DNA from: Paraburkholderia lacunae
Lineage (GTDB): Bacteria > Pseudomonadota > Gammaproteobacteria > Burkholderiales > Burkholderiaceae
Direction of reading: 5' to 3'
DNA: 64,000 nucleotides
NCBI RefSeq assembly: GCF_003353175.1
Contig: NZ_QHKS01000002.1
Coordinates: 186,001 to 250,000, forward strand
The notes under the pieces: generated by a model
What the model saw: the letters and a program-made list of their open reading frames with translations, nothing else
What the model was told of the DNA's origin: nothing
Databases searched by the model: none
Shown here: piece after piece, positions 35,914 through 45,783 of the stretch
How the letters are laid out: every line of letters begins with the position of its first letter
Position numbering within the stretch: position 1 is the stretch's first letter
Program-made: the position numbers and the translations under genes

Positions 35914-37005
35914 TTAGTTCGGTGCGGCATGGGGATCGTGATCGTGCGCGCAGCCATGCTCGCAACCGCTCTGATCCAGCGGCATCTGCTGCGCCGCTTC
36001 CGCGCGAATGCCGAGGCGTTCGAGCAGCTTGCGGTCCGCTTCCGCTTGCGGATTGCTGGTGGTCAGCAATTGATCGCCGTAGAAAATCGAATTCGCGCCG
36101 GCGAGGAAACACATCGCCTGCAACGCTTCGTTCATCTGCTCACGGCCGGCCGACAGACGCACCATTGCGCGCGGCATCGTAATGCGTGCAATCGCGATCG
36201 TGCGTACGAACTCGAACGGATCGATCGCCTCGGTGCCGGTGAGCGGCGTGCCTTCCACCTGCACCAGATTGTTGATCGGCACCGATTCCGGATACGGATC
36301 CATGTTCGCGAGCTGCGCGATCAAACCGGCGCGTTCGCGGCGCGATTCGCCGAGTCCGACGATGCCGCCGCAGCACACGTTGATGCCCGCATCGCGCACG
36401 CGTTCGAGCGTGTCGAGACGGTCCTGATACGTGCGCGTCGAAATGATCTGGCCGTAGAACTCAGGCGACGTATCGAGGTTGTGGTTGTAGTAGTCGAGAC
36501 CCGCTTCGCGCAGACCTTGCGCCTGGTGCGTTTCGAGCATGCCGAGCGTCACGCAGGTTTCGAGCCCCATCGCTTTCACGCCGCGGATCATGTCCTTGAT
36601 CGGTTCCAGATGACGATCTTTCGGATTGCGCCACGCGGCGCCCATGCAGAAACGCGTCGCGCCGTTTTCCTTGGCGACGCGCGCGGCGGCCAGCACTTCG
36701 TCGACCGGCATCAGCTTGTCGGCTTGCAGGCCGGTGTCGTGATGCACCGACTGCGGACAATATGCGCAATCCTCCTCGCAGCCGCCGGTCTTGATCGACA
36801 GCAGCGTCGACAGCTGCACGGTGTTGGCGTCGAAATGTTCGCGATGCGTTTGCTGCGCACGGAACATCAGATCGTTGAACGGCAGTTCGTACAGCGCGAC
36901 GATGTCGGCGACACGCCAGCGAGCCACCTGCGTGGTGTCGGCGGCGTGATGGTTGTTCGGCGCGACCGTGTCGGCGGGTGTCGGAGCGATGTTCAGTTGC
37001 GTCAT
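35914..37005 (-). CDS. bioB: Biotin synthase
   Basis: 363 residues from [13 protein letters not shown]. Radical-SAM enzyme that inserts sulfur into dethiobiotin. The SAM cluster motif is in [15 protein letters not shown] (CxxxCxxC), followed by [11 protein letters not shown] and [13 protein letters not shown], and the [2Fe-2S] cluster cysteines occur in [11 protein letters not shown]. The ATG at 37005 has an AGGA site nine bases upstream, whereas the frame start five codons earlier has none. The C-terminal tail is long, with [14 protein letters not shown], a His/Cys-rich end that may bind metal. Last gene of the operon. Confidence 0.95.
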   Translation of the reverse strand: MTQLNIAPTPADTVAPNNHHAADTTQVARWRVADIVALYELPFNDLMFRAQQTHREHFDANTVQLSTLLSIKTGGCEEDCAYCPQSVHHDTGLQADKLMPVDEVLAAARVAKENGATRFCMGAAWRNPKDRHLEPIKDMIRGVKAMGLETCVTLGMLETHQAQGLREAGLDYYNHNLDTSPEFYGQIISTRTYQDRLDTLERVRDAGINVCCGGIVGLGESRRERAGLIAQLANMDPYPESVPINNLVQVEGTPLTGTEAIDPFEFVRTIAIARITMPRAMVRLSAGREQMNEALQAMCFLAGANSIFYGDQLLTTSNPQAEADRKLLERLGIRAEAAQQMPLDQSGCEHGCAHDHDPHAAPN

Positions 37006-37039
37006 GTCGTCAATCCTCATGGATGGATGTGATGGTTTA

Positions 37040-37759
37040 TCAGGGCTGCGCGTTGCGCAGCGTCTGTAGAAGCCGGTTGATGTCGAGCTGATCCGCCGCG
37101 AGCTCCGGTGAGGCAGGGCTCAAATGCGGCACGATGCCGAGCAAGGGCGCGTCATGTTCGCGCGCGAGATGCTCGCGGATCGACGCGATGTTTTCGTCGG
37201 GGAACGTCATGTCCGGATCGATGCGATTCGCGACCCAGCCGGCGAGCGTGAGGCCGCGCGCCGCGATCGCTTCGGCGGTGAGCAGCGCATGGCTGATGCA
37301 GCCGAGGCGCATGCCGATCACCAGCACGACCGGCAACTTCAATGCGACGGCGAGGTCGGCGGTGTCCTGCGTGGCGGTAAGCGGTACGCGAAAGCCGCCT
37401 ACGCCTTCCACCACGACGATATCCGCGCGCTGCAAAGCCTGCGCATGGCAATCGACGATGTGCGCGATATCGAACGTGACGTTTTCCAGTGCGGCAGCGA
37501 TGTGCGGCGCGGCGGGTTCTTTCAGCAGATACGGCGTGCGCATTCCGGGCGGCAGCAACACGCTCGACGCGGCATCGAGTCGATCCGCGTCGTCGTTGTG
37601 CAGCACGCCGTTCGATTCGAATGCGCCAGCGGCGATCGGCTTCATCGCGGCGGCTTGCAGGCCTTCGCGAACGAAGCCGCGCAAGAGCGCGGCGGACACG
37701 AAGGTCTTGCCGATTTCCGTATCGGTGCCGGTGACGAACAGGGACAACGGTGCGCTCAT
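37040..37759 (-). CDS. bioD: Dethiobiotin synthetase
   Basis: 239 residues from [19 protein letters not shown], the P-loop motif of BioD ([10 protein letters not shown]). [12 protein letters not shown] is the second conserved block, and VANRIDPDM follows. It closes the ureido ring of 7,8-diaminopelargonate with CO2 and ATP. The ATG at 37759 overlaps the bioF stop by four bases (ATGA), suggesting coupled translation; the longer upstream frame is antisense-like. It lies 34 bp before bioB. Confidence 0.95.
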   Translation of the reverse strand: MSAPLSLFVTGTDTEIGKTFVSAALLRGFVREGLQAAAMKPIAAGAFESNGVLHNDDADRLDAASSVLLPPGMRTPYLLKEPAAPHIAAALENVTFDIAHIVDCHAQALQRADIVVVEGVGGFRVPLTATQDTADLAVALKLPVVLVIGMRLGCISHALLTAEAIAARGLTLAGWVANRIDPDMTFPDENIASIREHLAREHDAPLLGIVPHLSPASPELAADQLDINRLLQTLRNAQP

Positions 37760-38940
37760 GCCGCCTTCGCGCCGAGTTGTTGCAAGCCCGCGTCGAGCCG
37801 GTCCAGATCCGCGTGCGAATGCGCGGCGGACAACGAAATGCGCAACCGCGAGGTGCCGCTGGGCACGGTCGGCGGACGGATTGCCGGCACCCACAAACCG
37901 GCGCGATCGAGCGTGGCCGCGATGTCCAGCGTGGCGTCATTCGCACCGATGATCAGCGGCTGCACGGCAGTATGCGAATCGACCGGCAACCACGGCGTTG
38001 CTTTCAGCATGGCGCGGGTGCGCGCGATCAGTTGCTGGAGATGCGCGCGCCGCGCATCGCCTTCTTCACCGCCGATGATGCGCAGACTCGCCGACACCGC
38101 ATGCGCCGCGGCAGGCACCGAAGCGGTCGTGAAAATATACGGACGCGCGCGCTGCACGAGCCATTCGATCACGGTTTCGTGCGCGACGACGAATGCGCCC
38201 GACACACCCGCGGCCTTGCCGAGCGTGCCGATCGAAATCAGATTCGGTGAGCGCAATGCGGCCTGCGCCACCGCGCCGCGTCCTTGCGGGCCGAGCACGC
38301 CGAAACCGTGTGCATCGTCGACGATCAGCCATGCGCCGTGCTGTTCCGCGAGTTCGAGCAGACGCGGCAGTGGCGCGATGTCGCCGTCCATGCTGAATAC
38401 CGTATCGGAGACGATCACTTTGACGTCCGCATCCGACGCCTCAAGCATCGCGCTCAACGCATCCATATCGACGTGCGGGTAGATCTGCACGTCAGCGCGC
38501 GATAGGCGTGCACCGTCGATCAGCGAGGCGTGATTCAGCGCATCGGAGAAGAGCGTCGTGCCGCGCCCCGCAAGCGCGGTGAGCGTCGCGAGATTGGCCA
38601 TGTAGCCGGTGCTGAAGTAGAGCGCGCGCGGCGTATCGACAAAACCGCCGGCGAATGCGGCGAGATCGTCTTCGAGCTGCGCATGCGCGCGCGAGTGGCC
38701 GCCGAGCAGATGCGAGCCGCCGCTGCCCGCGCCATAGCGCTGTGCGCCTTCGGCGATCGCGGCGATCAATTGCGGATGCGCGGCGAGACCGAGGTAGTCG
38801 TTACTGGCGAAACCGATGATCGCGCGGCCGTCGACCGTCATGTGCGCGGCGCATGGCGTGTCGGCTGTGCGGCGGCGGCGGCGCAGGCCGCGTTCGTCGA
38901 TTTCCTTGAGTCCTTGTGCGAGCGTGTCGAGCAGGTGCAT
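37756..38940 (-). CDS. bioF: 8-amino-7-oxononanoate synthase
   Basis: 394 residues, a PLP enzyme that joins L-alanine and pimeloyl-thioester. Motifs: [15 protein letters not shown] at the N-terminus, [15 protein letters not shown] for cofactor binding, and [14 protein letters not shown] with the PLP Lys. Its ATG shares one base with the bioA stop (TAATG). Expected length for BioF. Second gene of a four-gene operon. Confidence 0.95.
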   Translation of the reverse strand: MHLLDTLAQGLKEIDERGLRRRRRTADTPCAAHMTVDGRAIIGFASNDYLGLAAHPQLIAAIAEGAQRYGAGSGGSHLLGGHSRAHAQLEDDLAAFAGGFVDTPRALYFSTGYMANLATLTALAGRGTTLFSDALNHASLIDGARLSRADVQIYPHVDMDALSAMLEASDADVKVIVSDTVFSMDGDIAPLPRLLELAEQHGAWLIVDDAHGFGVLGPQGRGAVAQAALRSPNLISIGTLGKAAGVSGAFVVAHETVIEWLVQRARPYIFTTASVPAAAHAVSASLRIIGGEEGDARRAHLQQLIARTRAMLKATPWLPVDSHTAVQPLIIGANDATLDIAATLDRAGLWVPAIRPPTVPSGTSRLRISLSAAHSHADLDRLDAGLQQLGAKAA

Positions 38941-40289
38941 TAGCGGGTCTCCGCGAGCGTCGCTTCGAAGGTCTCGCGGGTGCGCGAGGCGAGCAGCGCG
39001 AGCTCTTCGTCGTCGAGGATGTAGGGGGGCATCAGATACACCGTGGTCGAAATCGGGCGCAGCAGAAGTTCGTGCTTCAGCGCGTTTTCGAAGAAGCGGC
39101 GCGAGAATGTTCTGGCGTGCTGAGGGTCGTCGATCACCGCATCGAACGCGAGGATCGTGCCGCACTGACGCAGATTGCGCACTTGCTTAGTTTCGGCAAG
39201 CGGCGCAAGCGCGGCCTTCAGTTTCGCGGACTTCTGCGCGTTGACCGCGAGCACGTTGCCGCTTGCGAACAGATCGAGCGTGGCGAGCGCGGCGCGGCAC
39301 GCGAGCGGATTGCCGGTGTACGAATGCGAGTGCAGGAAGCCGCGCGCGGTGTCGTCGTGATAGAAGGCGTCGAAGATTTCATCGCGCGACAACACGATCG
39401 ACAACGGCAGATAGCCGCCGCTGATGCCTTTCGAAAGACACAGGAAGTCCGGCCAGATGCCGGCCTGTTCGCAAGCGAAGAAAGTGCCGGTGCGTCCGCA
39501 ACCGACGGCGATTTCATCGGCGATCAGATGCACGCCGTATTGATCGCACAAGGCGCGCAATCCGGCGATATACGACGCGTCGTGCATCGCCATGCCGGCC
39601 GCGCATTGCACGAGTGGCTCGACGATCAGCGCGGCGATCTTCGTGGCGCGGGCTTCGAAGAGCGAGCGGACGTGATCGAGCGCGCGGCGCGCGACGTCGG
39701 CTGTGGTTTCACCGGGTTGCGCGAGGCGCGCATCGGGCGAAGCGACAACGTGCGCGTTGCGGATCAGCGGATCGTAGGCATCCTTGAAGAGCGCGACGTC
39801 GGTGACGCCGAGCGCGCCGATGGTTTCGCCGTGATAGCTGTTGGCGATGCAGACGAATTCCTGCTTGTCGGCGAAGCCGCGATTGCGCCACGAATGGAAG
39901 CTCATCTTGAGCGCGATTTCGACGGCGGACGCGCCGTCGGATGCAAAGAACGCGTGGCCGAGCGTGTTGTGGGTGAGCGCGCTGAGGCGTTCGGCGAGTT
40001 CGATTGCGGGTTCGTGCGTGCAGCCGGCGAGCATTGCGTGTTCCAGCGTGTCGAGCTGGTCTTTCAATGCCGCGTTGATCCGCGGGTTGGCGTGGCCGAA
40101 CAGGTTGACCCACCAGGAGCTGATCGCATCGAGATATCGATGGTTGTCGCGATCGTAGAGCCAGGCACCTTGACCTCGCGCGACGGGCACAAGCGGTAAG
40201 CGCTCGTGGTGCTTCATCTGCGTGCAGGGATGCCAGACGGCACGCAGGCTGCGGGTGATCCAGTCTTCAGGGGATGCTGACTTTTCCAA
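38940..40289 (-). CDS. bioA: Adenosylmethionine-8-amino-7-oxononanoate aminotransferase
   Basis: 449 residues, class-III PLP aminotransferase that converts 7-keto-8-aminopelargonate to diaminopelargonate with SAM as amino donor. Motifs: [30 protein letters not shown], the Asp in [13 protein letters not shown], and the PLP Lys in [14 protein letters not shown]. The first gene of the leftward operon bioA-bioF-bioD-bioB. bioC and bioH are absent from the window and must lie elsewhere. Confidence 0.95.
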   Translation of the reverse strand: MEKSASPEDWITRSLRAVWHPCTQMKHHERLPLVPVARGQGAWLYDRDNHRYLDAISSWWVNLFGHANPRINAALKDQLDTLEHAMLAGCTHEPAIELAERLSALTHNTLGHAFFASDGASAVEIALKMSFHSWRNRGFADKQEFVCIANSYHGETIGALGVTDVALFKDAYDPLIRNAHVVASPDARLAQPGETTADVARRALDHVRSLFEARATKIAALIVEPLVQCAAGMAMHDASYIAGLRALCDQYGVHLIADEIAVGCGRTGTFFACEQAGIWPDFLCLSKGISGGYLPLSIVLSRDEIFDAFYHDDTARGFLHSHSYTGNPLACRAALATLDLFASGNVLAVNAQKSAKLKAALAPLAETKQVRNLRQCGTILAFDAVIDDPQHARTFSRRFFENALKHELLLRPISTTVYLMPPYILDDEELALLASRTRETFEATLAETR

Positions 40290-40801
40290 AAGGTACTCCG
40301 AAGTGCTTTTTTCGCCGCTGCACGGCTGGCTTTTTTTAGGGCCATTTGATCGGCGCTGCGCGGTTTTTTCAATGCACTGCGCGCGGCCTTGGCGGGCGTT
40401 CGGGGTCGAGATTAGCGGTTTATTTCGTGCAGTGCACTAGCGGGTTGAGGTGGTTTTTTGCTGGCGGCGCCGAGGTTGCTGGCTGTTCGCTGCAGGTGAT
40501 TTAAGTTTGGGTCAGAAGGTCGCGGATCGGCGGAGTTAGCGACGGCAAAGTAGTGGGACCCTATGGGCGGAAATTTGGGGTTTTTGCCTTTGGTGGCGGC
40601 AATATCTCGGTGTGTTGGTCTTTCTTCTTCTGTTTGCCTTGCCGGGTTGCTAGTGTTTTGTCCCTGAAATAACTTTGCGTAAGCGCCCGATCTTGCTGAG
40701 TAGCTCCGCGACGGTCTCATCGTCATTCGTGCGGGACGGCCAGATTTGGCCTGGTCGTGCAGTCCAGCCAGGCCTTGGCCGGGAGAGGCCAGCATGCGCT
40801 T
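40290..40801. other. Non-coding stretch upstream of the biotin operon
   Basis: 512 bases. It should contain the bioA promoter at its left side and the 3' end of the Na/Pi gene at its right. A diverged dispersed repeat (40579-40630) lies within it. A 127-codon open frame on the minus strand (40412-40795) has no ribosome site and no familiar sequence. Confidence 0.4.
40579..40630. repeat. Dispersed intergenic repeat, weak copy
   Basis: TTTTTGCCTTTGGTGGCGG (40581-40599) followed by GTGTGTTGGTCTTTCTTC, similar to the copy at 48207-48264 read on the other strand (TTTTGCCTTTGGCCGCGG, then CGTTGGTCTTCCTTG). Confidence 0.45.
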
Positions 40802-42424
40802 TCACGTATGTTGGATCTGCTCCCGGGCATGCGTGTTGTCCAGGGTCAGCACATACCGGCGCAGCAACCAGACACAGCGCTCAAACAGAGACGTGGCAGC
40901 AAAGATCGATTGCTGCACATCGTGCGACAGGGCTTGGTCTGCGCTTTGCAGGCTGCGGCGAATGGAGTCCATCAGTTCGGACCGGTCGTGGGTCAGCGCA
41001 CGCAGCATGTGCAGGTCGTCCGGGTCGGGTTGGTGCGCCGCGTCGGCCAGCATTTCAAGCATCATGTGCAGGCTCTCGATGATGTTGCCGGTCAGCACGC
41101 GCATCTCACCTACGATGGAAGGGTTCCGGCACTCGTTGCACATCGCGAGCAAGGTCTCCTGGAGCGAGCCAAGCAGTTCATTCTGGCCGCGCAGCACGAC
41201 GCTGTATTCGAGCACTTCACGGCTGCGGCTCCGGTCGACGACTTCGGTCAGGAACTGACCTGCTTCCTTGAGGACGTTTTGCTCCGCGGCAAAGCGCACG
41301 TCGACCGCCGGGCCGCTCGGATCGCCTTCCTCGCGCAGCGGAGCCAGGTAGAGCGGGAGCGTCAGCAGCAGGCGCTGCAGTTCCTTGCTGACCAGTATCA
41401 GCGCACTTTCGGATTCGGCCAGCGCGCCGTCGACGAGATAGTGGGGACGCCCCAAGGTTTCCGTATGGGACGGGGGGGAAAGTTTTTCGATCCAGCGCGT
41501 GAGCGGCGCGTTGAGGATCTGCACCATCAGGTAGGCCGCAACCGGTATCAGTACGTACATCGCGGCCAACTGGCCGGTAGGTGACAGGCCCAGCGCTTGC
41601 AGCGCCGGCTGCAGGAACGGGTGGCCGCTCATTCTATCGGCAACGTATACGCATAGCAGTGCTGCCGCGCCAAGCAGTCGGAGCGCCAGTTGAAAGAGCG
41701 CGATCTGACGCGCACTGCCGCTGCGCTGGCTGATCAGCGGCCACGACGACAGGGCCGATCCGAAGAACGCGCCGATGACCATCGGGGCGCCTGCGTTGAA
41801 GCTCAACACGCCTGCGGTGGTCATGGACATCGCCACCAGCGTGATCGCGGACGCCGACTGGGTGGCAAAGGCGACGGCGACGCCGATCGCGAATCCGAGA
41901 ACTGGGTAGTTGGCGGCAAAGGCCAGATCATCGTGCAGCCATGCGGTCCCCTTGAGAAGGGTTGCGCTTGCCTTGAGAAAATCCATGCCCAGAAACAGCA
42001 TGCCGATACCCAGCAGCCCGCCGATGACGTGGCGATAGCGTGGCGTTTCGTCGAGGTTGAAAAAGAACGCCCATCCGGTCAGGCCGAGCAGCACCAGCAC
42101 TAGCAGATGCATGTTCAACGAGGCAATGACGACGAGCGTGGCGGTGCCGACGTTGGTCCAGGAGATGGCGGCAAAGGCGCGGCGCGTGTCGATGGCTCCG
42201 GCGGCAATCAGGACCAGCAGCAGACAGGTGACCGCGTTCACGCTTTGAAATATGGTGCCCGCGGCGAGACCGAACAACGCGACCGATCCTTTTCGCGAAA
42301 CGGCGCGGGTGATCATGATTCGCATCTTCCGGCCGACCAGCTGCTGCAGGTGCGCGCCCATGTAGCGCATGCCGATGAAGAACAGGCCGAGCCCGGAAAA
42401 AACGAGTGCAAATATTTCCATCAT
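40802..42424 (-). CDS. Na/Pi symporter family protein with PhoU-like tail
   Basis: 540 residues. Residues 1-310 carry two Na/Pi-cotransporter (NptA/PF02690-like) repeats, each with the QSxSAxT-type signature: GTIFQSVNAVTCLLLVLIAAG and AFATQSASAITLVAMSMTTAG. Residues about 350-535 are a PhoU-like helical domain (LVSKELQRLLLTLPLYLAPL, then helices to the end). It would import phosphate with sodium, or act as a Pi-sensing membrane protein. It is the last gene of the partner-switching operon, 58 bp after the STAS gene. In the first repeat Ser-Val-Asn replaces the common Ser-Ser, so transport competence is not assured. Confidence 0.85.
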   Translation of the reverse strand: MMEIFALVFSGLGLFFIGMRYMGAHLQQLVGRKMRIMITRAVSRKGSVALFGLAAGTIFQSVNAVTCLLLVLIAAGAIDTRRAFAAISWTNVGTATLVVIASLNMHLLVLVLLGLTGWAFFFNLDETPRYRHVIGGLLGIGMLFLGMDFLKASATLLKGTAWLHDDLAFAANYPVLGFAIGVAVAFATQSASAITLVAMSMTTAGVLSFNAGAPMVIGAFFGSALSSWPLISQRSGSARQIALFQLALRLLGAAALLCVYVADRMSGHPFLQPALQALGLSPTGQLAAMYVLIPVAAYLMVQILNAPLTRWIEKLSPPSHTETLGRPHYLVDGALAESESALILVSKELQRLLLTLPLYLAPLREEGDPSGPAVDVRFAAEQNVLKEAGQFLTEVVDRSRSREVLEYSVVLRGQNELLGSLQETLLAMCNECRNPSIVGEMRVLTGNIIESLHMMLEMLADAAHQPDPDDLHMLRALTHDRSELMDSIRRSLQSADQALSHDVQQSIFAATSLFERCVWLLRRYVLTLDNTHAREQIQHT

Positions 42425-42482
42425 CGAGGCTCCTGTCTCATCCGATGCGAGGGATTCATAGAGCGGTCAGGGTCGCCGTCTG

Positions 42483-42827
42483 CTACGCGTTGAGGTGAGA
42501 CAAGGCCGACACGGGATCGTCCGCGACAGTCAGTATCTTCAGAAATCCGCTGATTTCGAACACGTCCTTGACGTGTGGCTGCAAGCCGCACAACACCAGC
42601 CGCCCTTGTGCCTGCTTGGCGCGTTTGGCCGCCATCAGCACCACACGCAATCCAGCGCTGGAAATGTAGTCGAGAGAGGAGAAATCCATCAGCGCCCGGG
42701 CGCCCGATGATTCGAACAGCGTTTGCAGGTGCTTCTCGAAATCGCCGGACGTCGCGCTGTCCAGCCGGCCGGACAGGCTGACCTGCCGTACGCCGTTCGT
42801 GTCGGTCAACTCGCACTGAAAAGTCAT
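42483..42827 (-). CDS. STAS domain anti-sigma factor antagonist
   Basis: 114 residues, the SpoIIAA/RsbV-type STAS fold. The phosphorylation site motif is DYISSAGLRVVL, where the second Ser is the usual target. It starts by overlapping the phosphatase-kinase gene by four bases (ATGA) and so should be made in step with it. In partner-switch systems the kinase phosphorylates and the phosphatase dephosphorylates this protein, which then frees or binds its target. Here the target is not encoded in the window. Confidence 0.9.
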   Translation of the reverse strand: MTFQCELTDTNGVRQVSLSGRLDSATSGDFEKHLQTLFESSGARALMDFSSLDYISSAGLRVVLMAAKRAKQAQGRLVLCGLQPHVKDVFEISGFLKILTVADDPVSALSHLNA

Positions 42828-45352
42828 TTTCTATTCTCCTTGTGTAAAGGATCTGTCGTGTCGAGGTCATCGGCATGACCCGGGTGTCGTGGTTCTGACT
42901 GCTGCAAGGTCTTGAGCAATACGATCAGATTGCCGCTGCCATCGTGGTAAGCGCGTGCCTCATTCATCATGGTCTTGACCATGTGCACGCCGAGCCCGCC
43001 GATGGGGCGCTCCTCCACATCCAGATCGAGGGCCGGCGCCGGTGCCTCGGCGAAGGGATCGAACTGCGGGGCGTCATCTTTCAAAGAGATCTCCAACCAT
43101 TCATCTGACATGCTCAGTCGCACGTCAATCCAGCGGTCCGGCGCGCCGTTCAGGCCATGCAGGATGGTGTTGGTAATCAGTTCTTCCAGGCACAGATTGG
43201 CCGAAAATGCCAGGTCAGGGCGTTCGATCAGCGCGCGTTCGACGGCCTCGGCGAGTTTGGCGATCTCTTCGAGCCGCGTAAGCAGCGGGTACTCCAGCAG
43301 CAACACCTTGTCGTGCAATTCCAGGGCGGGCGTTTTCTTCATGGAGCCTTCTTGCTTTCGGCAAAGAACCAGACAAGTCAGGTCATCCGAAGCCTCGGCC
43401 TCGTCGACGAACCTTGCGACGTCACGGACCAGGCCGTTGAGCAGTTGGCCGGCGGTGGCATCGGGTGCCGTCGCCGACAGCCACGCATGCAGGCGTTCGT
43501 CGCCGTATGCCTCGCCCGTGCCGGAAAACGCCTCGGTCACCCCGTCCGTATAGAGCAGCAGGCTGTCTCCTGGCTCCAGAACGGCGGTGTGGTCGGCGTA
43601 GTCCATGTCGTGCAGGATGCCCAAGGCGATGTCGCTCGGAGACGGCAGCGCCGCCACCACACCGGACGCCTTGCGCAACAGCGGCGGGTGATGTCCCGCG
43701 CTTGCGTAGACCAGGCTGCCATCGCCCGGATCGTAGATCGCGTAGCAGGCGGTCACGAACAGCTCCATTGGGTTGCGCTCGCACAAGAGCGTGTTCGCGT
43801 GGGCAAACACCTCCGCGGGCGAGCTGCCGGTGGACGCGAGGTCGAGCAGCACCGTACGGGAAACCGCCATGAAGAAGGCCGCACCGACGCCTTTGCCGGA
43901 AACGTCGGCGACCAGCACGCCATAGCGGCCGTCGGGCAGCGCGAAGCAATCGTAGAAATCCCCGCTCAGCTCGCGAGCCGGGAACATCCCGGCACAGACG
44001 CCCCAACCCGGCTCGTCGGGAAAGGATTGCGGCAGAATGGCCAGCTGCATGCCGCGCGCGAGGTCAAGCTCCTCCTGCACCCGTTTGCCGGCGGCCAGCA
44101 GCAGTTCGTTTTTGTCCGCGAGTTCGGCGGTGCGTTGCTGGACCAACGTTTCCAGCTCGCGCTGGCGAGACTCGTTCTGCCTGCGTATGAACTCCAGCAG
44201 GCGCTGGACTTCCGCCGCCATCGTGTTGAAATTGCGCGCCACCAGCACCAGTTCGTCCCGGGTATCGACCTCGATGCGCGTCTCCAGTTGTCCCCCGCAG
44301 AACGCGTCCGTCCCCACGGATAGGCTGCGGAGCGAACGCAGCGTGGACAGATAAATTCCGGCGAACAGGTAGGCGACGGCCACGATGACGCCGAGCAGCA
44401 AGGCCGCGATGATCCGCTGGGCCCGATCGAGCTGATCGATGCGGGATGCGAGGTGCTGATCCGCCGCGTCGACCGCGTCCTTCAGCAGGAGCTGCGCGAG
44501 CGCCAGGTTTGCGTGCGTGAGCCCGCCCAGTTCGTCGTTGGCCTTCGGATCGTCCAGCGCATTGTCGGCAGCATCCTGCTGCCGGACGATGCCGTCGAGG
44601 AGCGTCTGCAACGACCGCTGCAATGACGCCCGATGGCCCTCACGCGCGACCATCTGCGCGATGCCTGCCTTCAATGCGGGGGCCGACTCGGTCAACACGA
44701 CTTGTGCCCCCAGCGCGTAGGAGGCCATCTCGCCCGTGTGCAGCGCGAGCGCGTCGCGCTGCTTGCCTAGCGTTTCCAGCACCAGCGGCAGGCGGCTGGT
44801 CAGCATGTCGAAGGTCGCGTCGAGCTCGGGGTCGACGTTGAGCCGGTAGGTTCGTGCGCTTTCCTCGATCAGCGCGAGCAATGCGTTGATGCTCGCCGTC
44901 ATCGTCGCAAAGCGCCGCCGGAGGTCCGGGTCTGCTGCATGGCTGTCCGCCTGCTGCCAGCTGCGCGACAATCGCTCGGCGGGACCGGCCATACCGGCCC
45001 GGCTTGCCTGAGCGGCCAACCGGGCCATGTCGGCATTCAGCGCGGAAGACGGCGTCGTGCCCTTGTCGTCGATGCCCCGGCTGCGCAGCGCGATCATGTT
45101 CGCCAGAACATCGACCTGGGCCACGTACTGCCTCAACCCTTCACGCTCAACGCCGGCAAGACGCCGATCGTCCCGCACCTGCCGCAGCAGCGGCAAGCTC
45201 AGCAGCGCGAGCGCGATCAGCACCACGGCCCCGATCAGCAGAAACTTGCGCGAAAAAGCCAGGCGGCTGGAAAGCCAGATGGTCGGCGCCAGAAAGTGCT
45301 GCATCAGCGAGCGCTTCCTCGCATCGGATTCGGTGTGGCCACGCCCGTTCAT
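42824..45352 (-). CDS. Membrane PP2C/SpoIIE phosphatase fused to a HATPase anti-sigma kinase
   Basis: 842 residues from ATG 45352, whose ATGA overlaps the mini-PstS stop. TM1 about residues 34-56, a periplasmic sensor region of about 240 residues, TM2 about 305-325, HAMP to 380, a coiled coil, then a SpoIIE/PP2C phosphatase (ELSGDFYDCF, VADVSGKGVGAAFFMA, LLYTDGVTEAF, DDLTCLVL). A C-terminal GHKL ATPase follows, with the N-box ANLCLEELITNTILHG and the G-motif GGLGVHMVKTM. Both enzyme activities of a partner switch are thus in one chain, with the STAS target next door. An internal AGAAGG-CTCC-ATG at 43342 could also give a free kinase. Confidence 0.9.
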   Translation of the reverse strand: MNGRGHTESDARKRSLMQHFLAPTIWLSSRLAFSRKFLLIGAVVLIALALLSLPLLRQVRDDRRLAGVEREGLRQYVAQVDVLANMIALRSRGIDDKGTTPSSALNADMARLAAQASRAGMAGPAERLSRSWQQADSHAADPDLRRRFATMTASINALLALIEESARTYRLNVDPELDATFDMLTSRLPLVLETLGKQRDALALHTGEMASYALGAQVVLTESAPALKAGIAQMVAREGHRASLQRSLQTLLDGIVRQQDAADNALDDPKANDELGGLTHANLALAQLLLKDAVDAADQHLASRIDQLDRAQRIIAALLLGVIVAVAYLFAGIYLSTLRSLRSLSVGTDAFCGGQLETRIEVDTRDELVLVARNFNTMAAEVQRLLEFIRRQNESRQRELETLVQQRTAELADKNELLLAAGKRVQEELDLARGMQLAILPQSFPDEPGWGVCAGMFPARELSGDFYDCFALPDGRYGVLVADVSGKGVGAAFFMAVSRTVLLDLASTGSSPAEVFAHANTLLCERNPMELFVTACYAIYDPGDGSLVYASAGHHPPLLRKASGVVAALPSPSDIALGILHDMDYADHTAVLEPGDSLLLYTDGVTEAFSGTGEAYGDERLHAWLSATAPDATAGQLLNGLVRDVARFVDEAEASDDLTCLVLCRKQEGSMKKTPALELHDKVLLLEYPLLTRLEEIAKLAEAVERALIERPDLAFSANLCLEELITNTILHGLNGAPDRWIDVRLSMSDEWLEISLKDDAPQFDPFAEAPAPALDLDVEERPIGGLGVHMVKTMMNEARAYHDGSGNLIVLLKTLQQSEPRHPGHADDLDTTDPLHKENRK

Positions 45353-45773
45353 TTGCCTGGGTCGAGTACGATCTTGGCCGTCCCGTCGCGCTCGTTCCTG
45401 CCGACATATCCGATCGCGCCGGCGGTGTTCTGCACGATCTTGCTGACCTCCTCGGCCGACGCGACCTGCCGGGGTGGGAAGCCCATGCCCGTAAAGGCCT
45501 GGCGGGCCCAATAAGCGCGCAATTGCGCGGGGCTGCGGCCGGTGATCTTGCTGTAGAACTCGGTGCGCAGCGGAGAGCCTTCCTCGATGTCGACCGGATA
45601 GATCGCCTTGCCGTCCGGCCAGCTCTGAACGTGCTTCAGGAAGATTTGAGTGGTCTGGTCCGGACTGATCTTGTCGACTGCCGTGTCGCGATTGGCAACC
45701 ACCACGAACGACTCATCCGCAAACGAGGTATTGGCCAGGAAAAAAACAGCAATGCGAAGTAGAGCGTTTTCAT
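45349..45773 (-). pseudogene. Mini PstS-like substrate-binding protein with frameshift in its signal peptide
   Basis: From ATG 45773 the frame reads MKTLYFALLFF and then, after a run of seven T (45740-45746 on the plus strand as A), drifts out of frame. One base more, or two fewer, restores LANTSFADESFVVVANRDT and the rest: PDQTTQIFLKHVQSWPDGK through AGAIGYVGRNERDGTAKIVL. The intact product would be about 141 residues with a signal peptide, a single-lobe relative of PstS-type phosphate-binding proteins. The frame from 45705 to 45349 is open, so slippage, a sequencing error or real inactivation are all possible. Operon position suggests a ligand-sensing partner of the phosphatase. Confidence 0.75.
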
Positions 45774-45783
45774 GGTTTCTACC

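Noticed and set aside
40412..40795. 127-codon minus-strand frame between bioA and the Na/Pi gene
   Set aside because: No ribosome site, low-complexity composition and no family resemblance.
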